Positions 1-8,024 of a stretch of DNA of 38,643 bases are shown in pieces. The translations under genes were made by a program, and so were the position numbers. The DNA lies in IMG/VR virus record IMGVR_UViG_3300046009_007501, positions 1 through 38,643 of that record; one strand, given 5' to 3'. Each line of letters starts with the position of its first letter. Positions within the stretch are counted from its first letter, which is position 1. This DNA is from a virus. The notes beneath the pieces are model-generated. The model had not been told where the DNA came from. It searched no databases and worked only from the letters and a program-made list of their open reading frames with translations.

Positions 1-1560
1 GGTGTAGGAAAGTCAACTATATCCGATGTTATAACATTTGGACTTTATGGTAAGTTAGAAGGGAAAAAGCTAAAAGATATTCCCAACAGATCTAATAAAT
101 CTGCTTGGATGAAGATAGAATTTGAACAGGACGGAAAGGTTTACGAGGTCGAGAGAGGATTAGAGCCTGCAGTTTTTCAGCTATCTATAAATGGAGAGGT
201 GTATGATCAAGCAGGAAAGAGTAATGTACAGGATTATTTGAGCGATGATATCTTAAAAATCCCATATTATGTTTTTAACAATACTATATCTCTCTCAATA
301 AACGATTTTAAAAGTTTCTTGCGAATGAGTACCGCTGATAAGAAACTTATAATTGATAAGATCTTTGGGTTCTATATCTTAAACGAGATGAGAGATATCC
401 TGAAGGAGGAAAGTAAGAGCATAAAGTCATCGATTGACAGATTGTCTGGTGAAATATTTGCCACGGGTAGATCTATAGCAGCTTCTCAAAAAGAGCTGGA
501 GGATTTACAAAAAAGAATAATCGAAAATTCAGGAACTGAAATAGGAAAAACCGAGGATCAATTAGAAAATTACAAAGCATTACTAGAGATACACACTGAT
601 AAAATAAAAGAGTTTAGAACTAAAGAAAACGAAATAAATCGAGCAGTAACAGATTCGTATGAAAAATACAGTGATCTCGGAGCTAAGATAAAGACATTAG
701 ATTCTAAAATAAATCTATATAATGATGATAAATGTCCAACGTGCTCTTCAGACCTTTCAACAGATTTTCATAAATCAATTTTTGATGATCTATGTAAGCT
801 TAAAGAAAAATACGGGGAAGATCTTAAGGAGCTAAAGAAAAATTATGAATCTGCTAAGAAAGTCCAAAATAAAATAGCAGAAACTAAGAACGATCTTTTC
901 TCTAAAGGCAGTAAAATTGAAAATGGTATAAAAACTCTAAAAGAGAAATTAAAGAGCCTTAAAACAGCTAAAAACAATGATGAGGCTAATTCTATAAGGA
1001 AGCTTCTAAGTCAAGCAAACGATGATCTATCTGAATTTAACCAAGAGAAAGCAATATTTGAAGAAAAACAGGGTTGGATAAAAACTCTAGATGAAGTTCT
1101 TAGTGAGAAAGGAGTTAAACAACTTGCAATTAAATCCATACTTCCCTCATTAAACAACGAGATTCTTAATACACTCCTGTCTTTACACTTACCATATAAG
1201 GTTGTTTTCAATGAAGAATTTAACGCTCAGATATTCCATCTAGGAGAGGAAATATCTCCACAGACTCTTTCTACTGGAGAAATGAAAAAAGTAGATTTTG
1301 CAGTCTTAGTTGCAGTTATAAAGTTAATGAAGATAAGATTCTCATCTGTTAACATTCTTTTCTTAGATGAGATATTTAGCTCGGTAGATCCAGATGGTGT
1401 GCATAGCATATTAACAACTCTTAGAAAACTCTCGGATGATCTAAGTATGAATATCTTTGTAATAAACCATGCTCCTATGCCAACTGAAATATTTGATTAC
1501 AAGATCGAGATATCGAAGAAGAACAACTTTTCAGATATTAGCTTTGATAAACTATCGTAG
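1..1560 (+). CDS. gp46: Recombination nuclease ATPase subunit gp46 (SbcC/Rad50-like), 5' truncated
   Basis: The frame is open from base 1 and opens inside the Walker A motif (GVGKST, bases 1-18), so only the first few dozen residues lie outside the window. A central coiled coil is broken by a CPTC zinc hook (733-744). The C-terminal half holds the ABC signature LSTGEMKK (1267-1290) and Walker B ILFLDE (about 1354-1371), followed by an NHA histidine loop. This order is diagnostic of the SMC/Rad50 family. The 519 codons seen fit T4 gp46 (about 560 aa). In T4, gp46 forms with gp47 the nuclease that resects DNA ends for recombination-dependent replication. A gp47 gene would be expected upstream. 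The ATG at 109 is internal, not the start. Confidence 0.93.
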   Translation, partial: GVGKSTISDVITFGLYGKLEGKKLKDIPNRSNKSAWMKIEFEQDGKVYEVERGLEPAVFQLSINGEVYDQAGKSNVQDYLSDDILKIPYYVFNNTISLSINDFKSFLRMSTADKKLIIDKIFGFYILNEMRDILKEESKSIKSSIDRLSGEIFATGRSIAASQKELEDLQKRIIENSGTEIGKTEDQLENYKALLEIHTDKIKEFRTKENEINRAVTDSYEKYSDLGAKIKTLDSKINLYNDDKCPTCSSDLSTDFHKSIFDDLCKLKEKYGEDLKELKKNYESAKKVQNKIAETKNDLFSKGSKIENGIKTLKEKLKSLKTAKNNDEANSIRKLLSQANDDLSEFNQEKAIFEEKQGWIKTLDEVLSEKGVKQLAIKSILPSLNNEILNTLLSLHLPYKVVFNEEFNAQIFHLGEEISPQTLSTGEMKKVDFAVLVAVIKLMKIRFSSVNILFLDEIFSSVDPDGVHSILTTLRKLSDDLSMNIFVINHAPMPTEIFDYKIEISKKNNFSDISFDKLS

Positions 1561-1570
1561 GATATATAGA
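1561..1570 (+). promoter_or_regulatory. TATATA-box motif before the 142-aa gene
   Basis: GATATATAGA begins at the base after the gp46 stop and lies 2 bases before the next start codon. The same decamer occurs upstream of the sheath gene. A promoter this close would give a nearly leaderless mRNA, so this copy is the least certain of the set. Confidence 0.3.
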
Positions 1571-1572
1571 TC

Positions 1573-2001
1573 ATGGCAGAAATATATCCAGCTGGAACAG
1601 AATCTATAAGAAATCTTACTCCCACGTTTATCTATTTTTTAGTAGTTAAAGGCGATCCACTATCTGTTGGTATACCGCAAAAAGAATATTTTGTTTACAG
1701 ATACAAAGTTCCGGTTTCCAAGAGTGATGGCATAGCACAATTAAGAAGCTATTTTTCATCTCTAGGAGATTCTACTATAATAGAATGCAGAGAGATTGAA
1801 GATATAGAATATGCAAATGGCCTTTTTACCCATCCTGAATATTCGGGGATTAATAGACAGCCATTAAAATTTAAAATGAGAGATATACCAATATATCTAC
1901 AATCACAAATAAGGGTAATTGATCTAGAAAAGGATCCTTATCAATACGGAAGCAAACCTATAATAAGAGACAATACCGCAGTTATAATAGATAATCAATA
2001 A
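1573..2001 (+). CDS. Unknown protein in neck/tail-completion cluster
   Basis: This 142-aa soluble protein starts ATG GCA, like many structural genes here, and ends two bases before the next gene, so the two are probably co-translated. I see no signal peptide, membrane segment or catalytic motif. It is moderately rich in aromatic residues and Ile, with a likely beta-rich middle. Its place directly before the gp15-like tail terminator and the terminase genes suggests a small head-tail connector or tail-completion protein. That role is inferred from position only; T4 gp3 or gp13 would be positional analogs, but I cannot recognise the sequence as either. Confidence 0.8.
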   Translation: MAEIYPAGTESIRNLTPTFIYFLVVKGDPLSVGIPQKEYFVYRYKVPVSKSDGIAQLRSYFSSLGDSTIIECREIEDIEYANGLFTHPEYSGINRQPLKFKMRDIPIYLQSQIRVIDLEKDPYQYGSKPIIRDNTAVIIDNQ

Positions 2002-2003
2002 AT

Positions 2004-2840
2004 ATGAATTTTCTAGAGAAATATAATACAGATGATGTCTTTTTTAGAGGGATTATAATAGGACTTTTAAGTAAGTTAAACGAAACTGTTACATACGAGC
2101 AAGTAGACAGCAATCAAGAGACCACTAAGATCTATATACCATTTTTCTATTCTATGGTAGGCGATGAGCCATTCCTCCAAGATTTTTATTTGTCATACGA
2201 AGACTGTGACGGTAACCCAGCTTTTGCTGAAGGCAATTATGATGTAGTACCGAGAGGAATACTAGAATTGGGTGCAACTAGAATAGACACAGGATCTGCT
2301 ACAACTAAATTCGTTAGAGGATCTTATACAAAAGAAATTGAAAAAGCAAGTGGTAGTGAGATGGTAACATATTCAGCTTACCTCTATCCAATCCCTCTAG
2401 GAATTTCAGTAAATGCTAAAATAAAAGCGGATACAACATTAGATGCTTTTAAAATACAGCAGAGTGTCCTTGAGATTCTATATAAGAGATTTGTTTATTA
2501 CTTTTATTATAAAGGATTTAGAGTACCAGTTCAGGTTAGCTTGGGTGACGCTCCGCCAGATAAACAGCCAAATAATTTCCAAATGTCCTATGGATCACAG
2601 AGGGGTGAAGCAATAACTCTTAGCTTTACTATGGAATTAGAGACATATCTTCCTGATCCTGACTTAACTACTGAGAGATTTAGAGGAAATCTTATGCAGG
2701 GTGGTATAAAATTAAACGTTGAGCTAGGAACAGCACCAGAAGATAATAGCAGTATAATAAGCGGTCTTGGTATCTATGACATCAAGAAAGATATTACAGG
2801 AGCTACTGGAGCTACTGGTGAAGCACCTTCTAACCCTTAA
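2004..2840 (+). CDS. gp15: Tail sheath stabiliser / tail terminator, gp15-like
   Basis: The 278-aa product follows the T4 gp15 plan: an N-terminal helix, a strand leading to IPFFYSM, a central PRGILEL segment, then IPLGISVNAKIKA, a helix for ring packing, and a closing LSFTMELETYLPDP beta segment. T4 gp15 (272 aa) forms a hexameric ring that caps the finished tail and binds the neck. The upstream gene ends two bases earlier, and the terminase genes lie downstream, as in the T4 order. Oddly, the last residues read GATGATGEA, a short collagen-like tail also found at the portal C-termini. The match is from motif layout by eye. Confidence 0.7.
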   Translation: MNFLEKYNTDDVFFRGIIIGLLSKLNETVTYEQVDSNQETTKIYIPFFYSMVGDEPFLQDFYLSYEDCDGNPAFAEGNYDVVPRGILELGATRIDTGSATTKFVRGSYTKEIEKASGSEMVTYSAYLYPIPLGISVNAKIKADTTLDAFKIQQSVLEILYKRFVYYFYYKGFRVPVQVSLGDAPPDKQPNNFQMSYGSQRGEAITLSFTMELETYLPDPDLTTERFRGNLMQGGIKLNVELGTAPEDNSSIISGLGIYDIKKDITGATGATGEAPSNP

Positions 2841-3142
2841 GAATTTAAAGGAATATCCTTATCTTCATTTTTTTTCTCGTCATCTAAATTTTCTATACCA
2901 GAATCTTTAGATTTTCTGTATCCTAATAGCGTAGCTCCTATAGAAACGAATATGATAGACTGAGTAAGTATATCTATACTCTCGTCTAGAAACATTTTAT
3001 CAATACACCCAAGAAAAAAACATATCCCCCCTATAAAAACAATATACAATCCAGCAGTACCACTTCCTGAGGTTTTACCGTCTGAATTTGAAGTAAGTTG
3101 GCCGAAACTAAACTTCTCCATTTGAGCTCTAAATTTTTTCAT
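2837..3142 (-). CDS. Small two-helix membrane protein, only minus-strand gene
   Basis: The only convincing minus-strand gene fills the gap between the gp15-like and gp14-like genes. I chose the ATG at 3142 (MKKFRAQMEKF, 101 aa) over an upstream one at 3196 that would overlap the plus-strand gene at 3181. Two hydrophobic segments (roughly residues 32-50 and 60-78) are separated by a short acidic loop, and the C-terminus is very charged and Lys/Asp-rich. Its last bases overlap the end of the gp15-like gene tail to tail. A TATATATT box at 3157-3164, near-palindromic, lies just upstream and could serve both directions. Function is unknown; a holin- or superinfection-type role is possible but unsupported. 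Confidence 0.6.
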   Translation of the reverse strand: MKKFRAQMEKFSFGQLTSNSDGKTSGSGTAGLYIVFIGGICFFLGCIDKMFLDESIDILTQSIIFVSIGATLLGYRKSKDSGIENLDDEKKNEDKDIPLNS

Positions 3143-3154
3143 AGTGTTTTTTCT

Positions 3155-3164
3155 GATATATATT
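3155..3164. promoter_or_regulatory. TATATA box, possibly bidirectional
   Basis: GATATATATT lies between two divergent genes, 12 bases from the minus-strand start at 3142 and 16 bases before the plus-strand start at 3181. The core is self-complementary, so one box could fire both ways. The motif recurs upstream of other virion genes. Confidence 0.45.
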
Positions 3165-3180
3165 AAAAACATTAGCCAAA

Positions 3181-5370
3181 ATGGCAGAAAGCCCAATAGA
3201 TTTTTCGGCTATAGGAAACTATAGAATCGTATCCTGGTCAGAGCCCTTTAAAAATGTAGAATCATTTGATGGGTGGATTATAGACACAAGCGGAGAAGAT
3301 CCTCCTCATATATATTTATATCTTGAATATAGGTGGAGTATCAATGGCTCAAACTGGTCCTTATGGACTGAACTTACTCAAGCTTCTATATCCGCAATTC
3401 AGGTATCACCGGAAAATCCTTTCTGGGTAGAGATAAGATTGACTGCAGTTTCTGATGAAAACTCAAGTCCATATTATCCGCCAGGAACTCCGTTAAGTCC
3501 ACCTATAGTTTTACTCGACTTTGAATTGGATTTAAAATATCTTACTGTAGACCCAAGGAGCTTAATGACTAATCCTCCCGCTCCTCTTTGTAGTAAGGAG
3601 CTCACTAACTATCCTATAGTATTTTCTGATTGTAACTTTACGTTCAGACCTTATGACATCAACAGGTCTATAAATATGTACCAAGATTTAAGCAAAATAG
3701 TAAACAACGTATTCGGTCACGAGGTGGTTTATTATTCTGTTCAGCCACAAGGAAGAGGAAAAGACGTTGTTTTAAAGGAATACAATTTATTTGATGTAGT
3801 AGATGAGAAATGTGTTAAGGTTATGGTTCCAAACAACCAGTTTCCAGATGCTTCTTTAACTTTCGATTCATGGGGATTAAATTTTAACCAGCCTTTTGAA
3901 ATACACATTGATAGAAAATACTTCGAAGGAATTTTTGGTAAGGGCTCACAACCAAGAAAAAGAGATATTATATACTTCCCAATAACTAATAGAATTTATC
4001 AGATAGATTCTATGTACGTCTTCAGGGATATAAATAACTATCCTGTTTATTTTAAAATCCAATTAACTAAATATGAGGTTAAGAAAAACACAACTTTTCT
4101 TAACCCAGAAGCTGAAACAGCTCTCCTAGATTACACAGTTAACACTAAGGATCTGTTCGGAGAAGAGGTAAAAAATGAGGAAATCGAATTAACTAAACCA
4201 CAGCAATATGCGGTAACTTCACAGAGAAGATTAGAGGATCCGATAAGATCCTATATAAATAAGGATCTACCTATAATAGAATACGATTTAAACAATAACT
4301 GGACCATAGTATTTAACAATTATTATGATCTGGATAAGATATTTACAGATGCTCAAGGACAGGTAGATCCGGTCTCTCCTGCACTTCTAGTAATTGAAAG
4401 AGATGCGGTGAGATGGAAAGCAGACCCGGTCTTAACAGCTAACGAGGAGAGATCTTTTATGTGCTGGTTTAGAGTTAGAAACTATCTCGACAGAAGCAAA
4501 CTTGTCCCTAAACCCGCTCCAAAAGTACCTATAACTATAGACAACATAGGAACGGGTGAAATAACATACAGCACTTATCCCATAGTTCATAAACTATCTA
4601 TGGGAGAGAATCCGAATGGATTTGTTTCTATCCTAGCAGATGGATCTAGATCTGGAGGATTTGAACTATTGGAAGTTGTTGATGCTTACAGATTTAAGAT
4701 AAAAGACGAGGGAGCACCAGCTCCAGCAAGTACTGCCGGATGGAAAATGCAAAAAGCACAGGCAAGAATACTATTTGATGGATATTACAACGGATCTGGT
4801 TTGTTGATAGATTTTATATGGAGCGGATCTAATCAGGTTACTAGTCCTACAGATAACAACTATTTACAAACAGGAAGTTTCAGATTCAGGATAAATAACT
4901 TAGAAGTATCATCGCCATTTGGAGCAGGGATAACTAGCACCTTGGGCGAATTTATTCCTACTTCTGACGATTGGTATGGATTTGTATTTAATTTTTCTAA
5001 CATATTCAGACAATATTCAATGAAGATCTGGAGACTAACATACGATCCTGATAATCCAACAACACAAACATCAGATCTAAGCTTAGTTCACTCATTAGAC
5101 GGGGTAACGACACAGGCTTATACATTTGATATACCCCCAGTAATAGAAGAGGATTACGATAGTCCTTTCTACGGAACAAATAATTATTCATATAAAACAA
5201 GATCTTGTCCACTATGGGCTACTAACTATAGATTTTTTAAACAAATGGTAGAGGAAGAAAAGCAATCAACTATGTTAAATCAAAACATAGTAGGAGATGC
5301 TCAGCTGGGTATTATTATAGATAATGCTAAGCCAGTATTGAAACTTCCTAAAGTTGCCAGAAACAGATAA
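3181..5370 (+). CDS. gp14: Neck protein, gp14-like core with large N- and C-terminal extensions
   Basis: The 729-aa product is almost three times the length of T4 gp14 (256 aa). Residues about 235-305 carry the recognisable gp14 signature: FEIHIDRKYF, a short FG-rich loop, RDIIYFPITN, then a strand ending in LTKYEVKK. T4 gp14 closes the packaged head together with gp13. The first 110 residues look like a beta-sandwich rich in Trp and Tyr. Residues about 420-640 resemble a LamG / concanavalin-type jelly roll (CWFRVRNYLD, DGYYNGSGLLIDF, WYGFVFNFS), which would place a possible glycan-binding module at the neck. The gp14 assignment is moderately sure; the LamG call is tentative. It has its own TATATA box. 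Confidence 0.65.
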   Translation: MAESPIDFSAIGNYRIVSWSEPFKNVESFDGWIIDTSGEDPPHIYLYLEYRWSINGSNWSLWTELTQASISAIQVSPENPFWVEIRLTAVSDENSSPYYPPGTPLSPPIVLLDFELDLKYLTVDPRSLMTNPPAPLCSKELTNYPIVFSDCNFTFRPYDINRSINMYQDLSKIVNNVFGHEVVYYSVQPQGRGKDVVLKEYNLFDVVDEKCVKVMVPNNQFPDASLTFDSWGLNFNQPFEIHIDRKYFEGIFGKGSQPRKRDIIYFPITNRIYQIDSMYVFRDINNYPVYFKIQLTKYEVKKNTTFLNPEAETALLDYTVNTKDLFGEEVKNEEIELTKPQQYAVTSQRRLEDPIRSYINKDLPIIEYDLNNNWTIVFNNYYDLDKIFTDAQGQVDPVSPALLVIERDAVRWKADPVLTANEERSFMCWFRVRNYLDRSKLVPKPAPKVPITIDNIGTGEITYSTYPIVHKLSMGENPNGFVSILADGSRSGGFELLEVVDAYRFKIKDEGAPAPASTAGWKMQKAQARILFDGYYNGSGLLIDFIWSGSNQVTSPTDNNYLQTGSFRFRINNLEVSSPFGAGITSTLGEFIPTSDDWYGFVFNFSNIFRQYSMKIWRLTYDPDNPTTQTSDLSLVHSLDGVTTQAYTFDIPPVIEEDYDSPFYGTNNYSYKTRSCPLWATNYRFFKQMVEEEKQSTMLNQNIVGDAQLGIIIDNAKPVLKLPKVARNR

Positions 5371-5373
5371 TTT

Positions 5374-6147
5374 ATGCCAAGAAGAAAACCAAAAACCCCT
5401 AATTTATCCAAGGAGCAAGAACTTAATCTCAAGGATAAACTTGATAGTATAATTTTAGCAGATGAAATGTTGTCTGGGTTAAACACCCCAGATATACCGC
5501 CTATAAAGCCACACAGAGAACTTAAAGTTGACGTTGTTAAAAGCGAAGTGGAAATGGAAGCTAGAGCTATACTTGATTCATTATCAAGGTTTTATAACGA
5601 TGTTGAAAATATTTCAGAGGATTCATACATTAAACATAAACAAAAAATAGATGCCATGAGTATCTCTACTATGGCATTTCAAATAAGAACAGCACAGCAC
5701 GCCATAGCTAAGCTTATTGAGGAAATAGATTCAGGAAGGGTAGAACCTAGACTTTTTGAAGTTTTAGCTCAATTACAGAATCAGGTAATGCAAATGCCTA
5801 AAAATTTCTCCTCTTATATGACTCAGATGGAGAAAAATTATAAGCAGCTCAAGAGTGAATCCGAAGAAATAAAGAATGGATCTGATATACAGTTTGATGA
5901 AAATGGAAATATAATACAGTCAAAAGAAAACGAGGATCTATTAAAAGCAAGAGGAACAAGGAGCTTAATGGAGAACCTACAGAATGCTATGAAAGGAGGA
6001 AGTTTAGTTAAGGATGCTGAAATAGTAAAAAACGATCCACCAGACGATAATCTAATAAACCCGAGAACAAAATTCGGGGGAACATCAGATCTTCTTGGCG
6101 GAGAAGATGATATAGATTTTGAAATAGAGGACGACATATTTGAATAA
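5374..6147 (+). CDS. gp16: Small terminase subunit, gp16-like
   Basis: This 257-aa protein lies between the neck gene and the large terminase, with gaps of three and two bases, which is the T4 gene 16 position. Residues about 60-165 are predicted helical and fit the central oligomerising coiled coil of gp16: a long helix, a PRLFEVLAQLQNQV turn-helix, then QMEKNYKQLK. The ends are charged and probably disordered; the C-terminus is acidic (DDIDFEIEDDIFE), which could contact the large subunit. T4 gp16 (164 aa) forms rings that recognise DNA and stimulate gp17 ATPase. The protein is longer than T4's, mostly from an extended tail. Assignment rests on position and helical pattern. Confidence 0.7.
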   Translation: MPRRKPKTPNLSKEQELNLKDKLDSIILADEMLSGLNTPDIPPIKPHRELKVDVVKSEVEMEARAILDSLSRFYNDVENISEDSYIKHKQKIDAMSISTMAFQIRTAQHAIAKLIEEIDSGRVEPRLFEVLAQLQNQVMQMPKNFSSYMTQMEKNYKQLKSESEEIKNGSDIQFDENGNIIQSKENEDLLKARGTRSLMENLQNAMKGGSLVKDAEIVKNDPPDDNLINPRTKFGGTSDLLGGEDDIDFEIEDDIFE

Positions 6148-6149
6148 TT

Positions 6150-7955
6150 ATGAGTGTCAAAGAAGAAAGATCCAGTAATTTCTGGTCTACGGCTAAGGTC
6201 GACAAGTTAATATACGATGCGGAAGAAAATGGAATAGATTACAAGGATGTAGATAATCCATTCCATGAAAACGACCCAGAACTTAGAAAGGGAAATATAC
6301 TTTTCGAATACACGGAATGGGAATTAGAGGAAATAAAGAAATGTGCAGAGGACGTTGTTTATTTCGCCAATACTTATTGTCATGTTATGACCGATGAGGG
6401 CATTAGACAGATATTACTTCGTGACTATCAAATACAAATTCTGAACCAGTACCAACACCATCGAAAAAATGTGTTCGTATCACCTAGGCAATCCGGTAAA
6501 ACCATTACCTCATCAATATTTCTTCTCTGGTATCTTCTTTTTAATTTTGAAAAAAATGCCATGATTATGGCGAATATCGGGGATACAGCTGCGGAGTTGA
6601 TGGATAAGATAAAGGTTATTATGAAAGGATTACCTTTCTTTTTAAAGCCAGGATTGGTTGTTTATAACGTTATGACCATGAAATACGACAATGGTTGTAG
6701 GATAATGGCAAAAACAACAACTAAAACATCTTCTATCGGTTATACGATTCACATGTTATACATGGATGAGTTTGCTCATATTAACCCTAACTTTATAAAT
6801 CAATTCTTTAAATCAGTATATCCTACCATATCATCATCACAAATAGCCCGTGTTATTATCACATCCACTCCTAACGGAATGAACAAATTTTGGGAAATAT
6901 ACAAGGGTGCGATCGAGGGAGAAAACGAATTTAACCCAATTAGAGTTGAATGGTGGCAGGTACCAGGAAGAGACGAGGAATGGAAGAGAAAAGAAATAGC
7001 AGCACTAGGATCGGAGGAAGACTTTAATCAAGAATACGGATGTCAGTTCCTATCTTCTTCCCGATTACTACTAGATTCAAACACATTAAAGAGATTAAAA
7101 AGTACGGAACAACAATTCGTTTTTCACGAATTATGGCCATTTGAGAATAGTCCAATAGATTATTCAGGACTTTTATGGCATCCTAAGTTTGATCCGGCAT
7201 CCATATTCGAAAAAGATGGTCAGAAGTTCTATATCTCTATAGATACTGCGAGTGGTGGAGGTGGAGACTATTCAGTTGCAAACATTTTTAAGGTTGCTCC
7301 TATGCCATCTAATGTTATAAAAAATAAAAGATTTTTTGAAGACGAAAGCGATTTCTTCTGTTTATTACAAATTGGTATATTTAGATCTAATGTTATCGAA
7401 ATAGATGAATTTAAAGCTTTCTTAGAGATACTAATAACTGGTGTTCTTGGAGTAGATAATACTAGGATAGTGTTAGAGCTTGATCATAAAGGAGAAATGC
7501 TTATGGACAAGCTTTTGGATTGTGACGATTTCTTTGATGAGATGTTTGTTTATACTAAACATTCAGAGGCAACAACTAAATTAAAACCAGGGGTTAAACT
7601 CACGGTTAAAAACAAGGAAAAATTTTGCTACGATCTAAAAATAAATGCGAGAGGGTACAAAATTATACCATCAAATAAAAACGGTATTCATGAATTAGCT
7701 AACTTCGGTATAAATCCGAATGGAAGTTTCTCTAGTCAAATAGGTAAAGACGACGAAGCAATGACTTTAGTTAATTTAAATTGTGTTTTTGACAATGGAG
7801 ATTTCCAAGAGACAGTAATGGATCTCTATGATATAATACCAGAAAAGTTCAGAAAACTGATAGAAGAAAGGCTTTTAGAAAATGCAGAAGCTGCACAAAA
7901 TAAAACTAGTGATCTATCAAACTATACTTTCTTAAACGGACTCCTTGATTCTTGA
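6150..7955 (+). CDS. gp17: Terminase large subunit, gp17-like
   Basis: This is the DNA packaging motor ATPase and headful nuclease. The Walker A variant SPRQSGKT is at residues 111-118, Walker B with catalytic Glu (LYMDEF) at about 203-208, and the coupling motif TSTPNG at about 238-243. The C-terminal RNase H-fold nuclease shows its acidic residues in order: D365 (ISIDTASGG), D445 (LELDHKG) and D534/D535 (GKDDEA). Its 601 aa match T4 gp17 (610 aa). It follows the small subunit by two bases and is the last gene before the sheath promoter. All motifs are intact, so it should be functional. Confidence 0.97.
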   Translation: MSVKEERSSNFWSTAKVDKLIYDAEENGIDYKDVDNPFHENDPELRKGNILFEYTEWELEEIKKCAEDVVYFANTYCHVMTDEGIRQILLRDYQIQILNQYQHHRKNVFVSPRQSGKTITSSIFLLWYLLFNFEKNAMIMANIGDTAAELMDKIKVIMKGLPFFLKPGLVVYNVMTMKYDNGCRIMAKTTTKTSSIGYTIHMLYMDEFAHINPNFINQFFKSVYPTISSSQIARVIITSTPNGMNKFWEIYKGAIEGENEFNPIRVEWWQVPGRDEEWKRKEIAALGSEEDFNQEYGCQFLSSSRLLLDSNTLKRLKSTEQQFVFHELWPFENSPIDYSGLLWHPKFDPASIFEKDGQKFYISIDTASGGGGDYSVANIFKVAPMPSNVIKNKRFFEDESDFFCLLQIGIFRSNVIEIDEFKAFLEILITGVLGVDNTRIVLELDHKGEMLMDKLLDCDDFFDEMFVYTKHSEATTKLKPGVKLTVKNKEKFCYDLKINARGYKIIPSNKNGIHELANFGINPNGSFSSQIGKDDEAMTLVNLNCVFDNGDFQETVMDLYDIIPEKFRKLIEERLLENAEAAQNKTSDLSNYTFLNGLLDS

Positions 7956-7964
7956 AGGAAGAAT

Positions 7965-7974
7965 GATATATAGA
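7965..7974 (+). promoter_or_regulatory. TATATA-box late-promoter candidate for tail sheath
   Basis: GATATATAGA sits between the terminase stop and the sheath gene. By analogy with T4 late promoters, transcription would start near 7980, exactly where a hairpin begins. An upstream small hairpin (7948-7953 with 7959-7964) overlaps the terminase stop. Confidence 0.5.
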
Positions 7975-7980
7975 TAGAAA

Positions 7981-8003
7981 AAGAAGTAAGAGGTTAACTT
8001 CTT
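7981..8003 (+). promoter_or_regulatory. Hairpin at the predicted 5' end of the sheath mRNA
   Basis: AAGAAGT (7981-7987) pairs perfectly with ACTTCTT (7997-8003) around a nine-base loop. It would sit at the very 5' end of a transcript starting from the box at 7965-7974, where terminal hairpins commonly protect mRNA. No T-run follows, so it is not a terminator. Confidence 0.45.
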
Positions 8004-8024
8004 AAATATAAATAAAAATTAAAA

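Noticed and set aside
5006-5486. Short minus-strand frames around the neck and small-terminase junction
   Set aside because: Antisense to well-supported plus-strand genes, with no leader or promoter.
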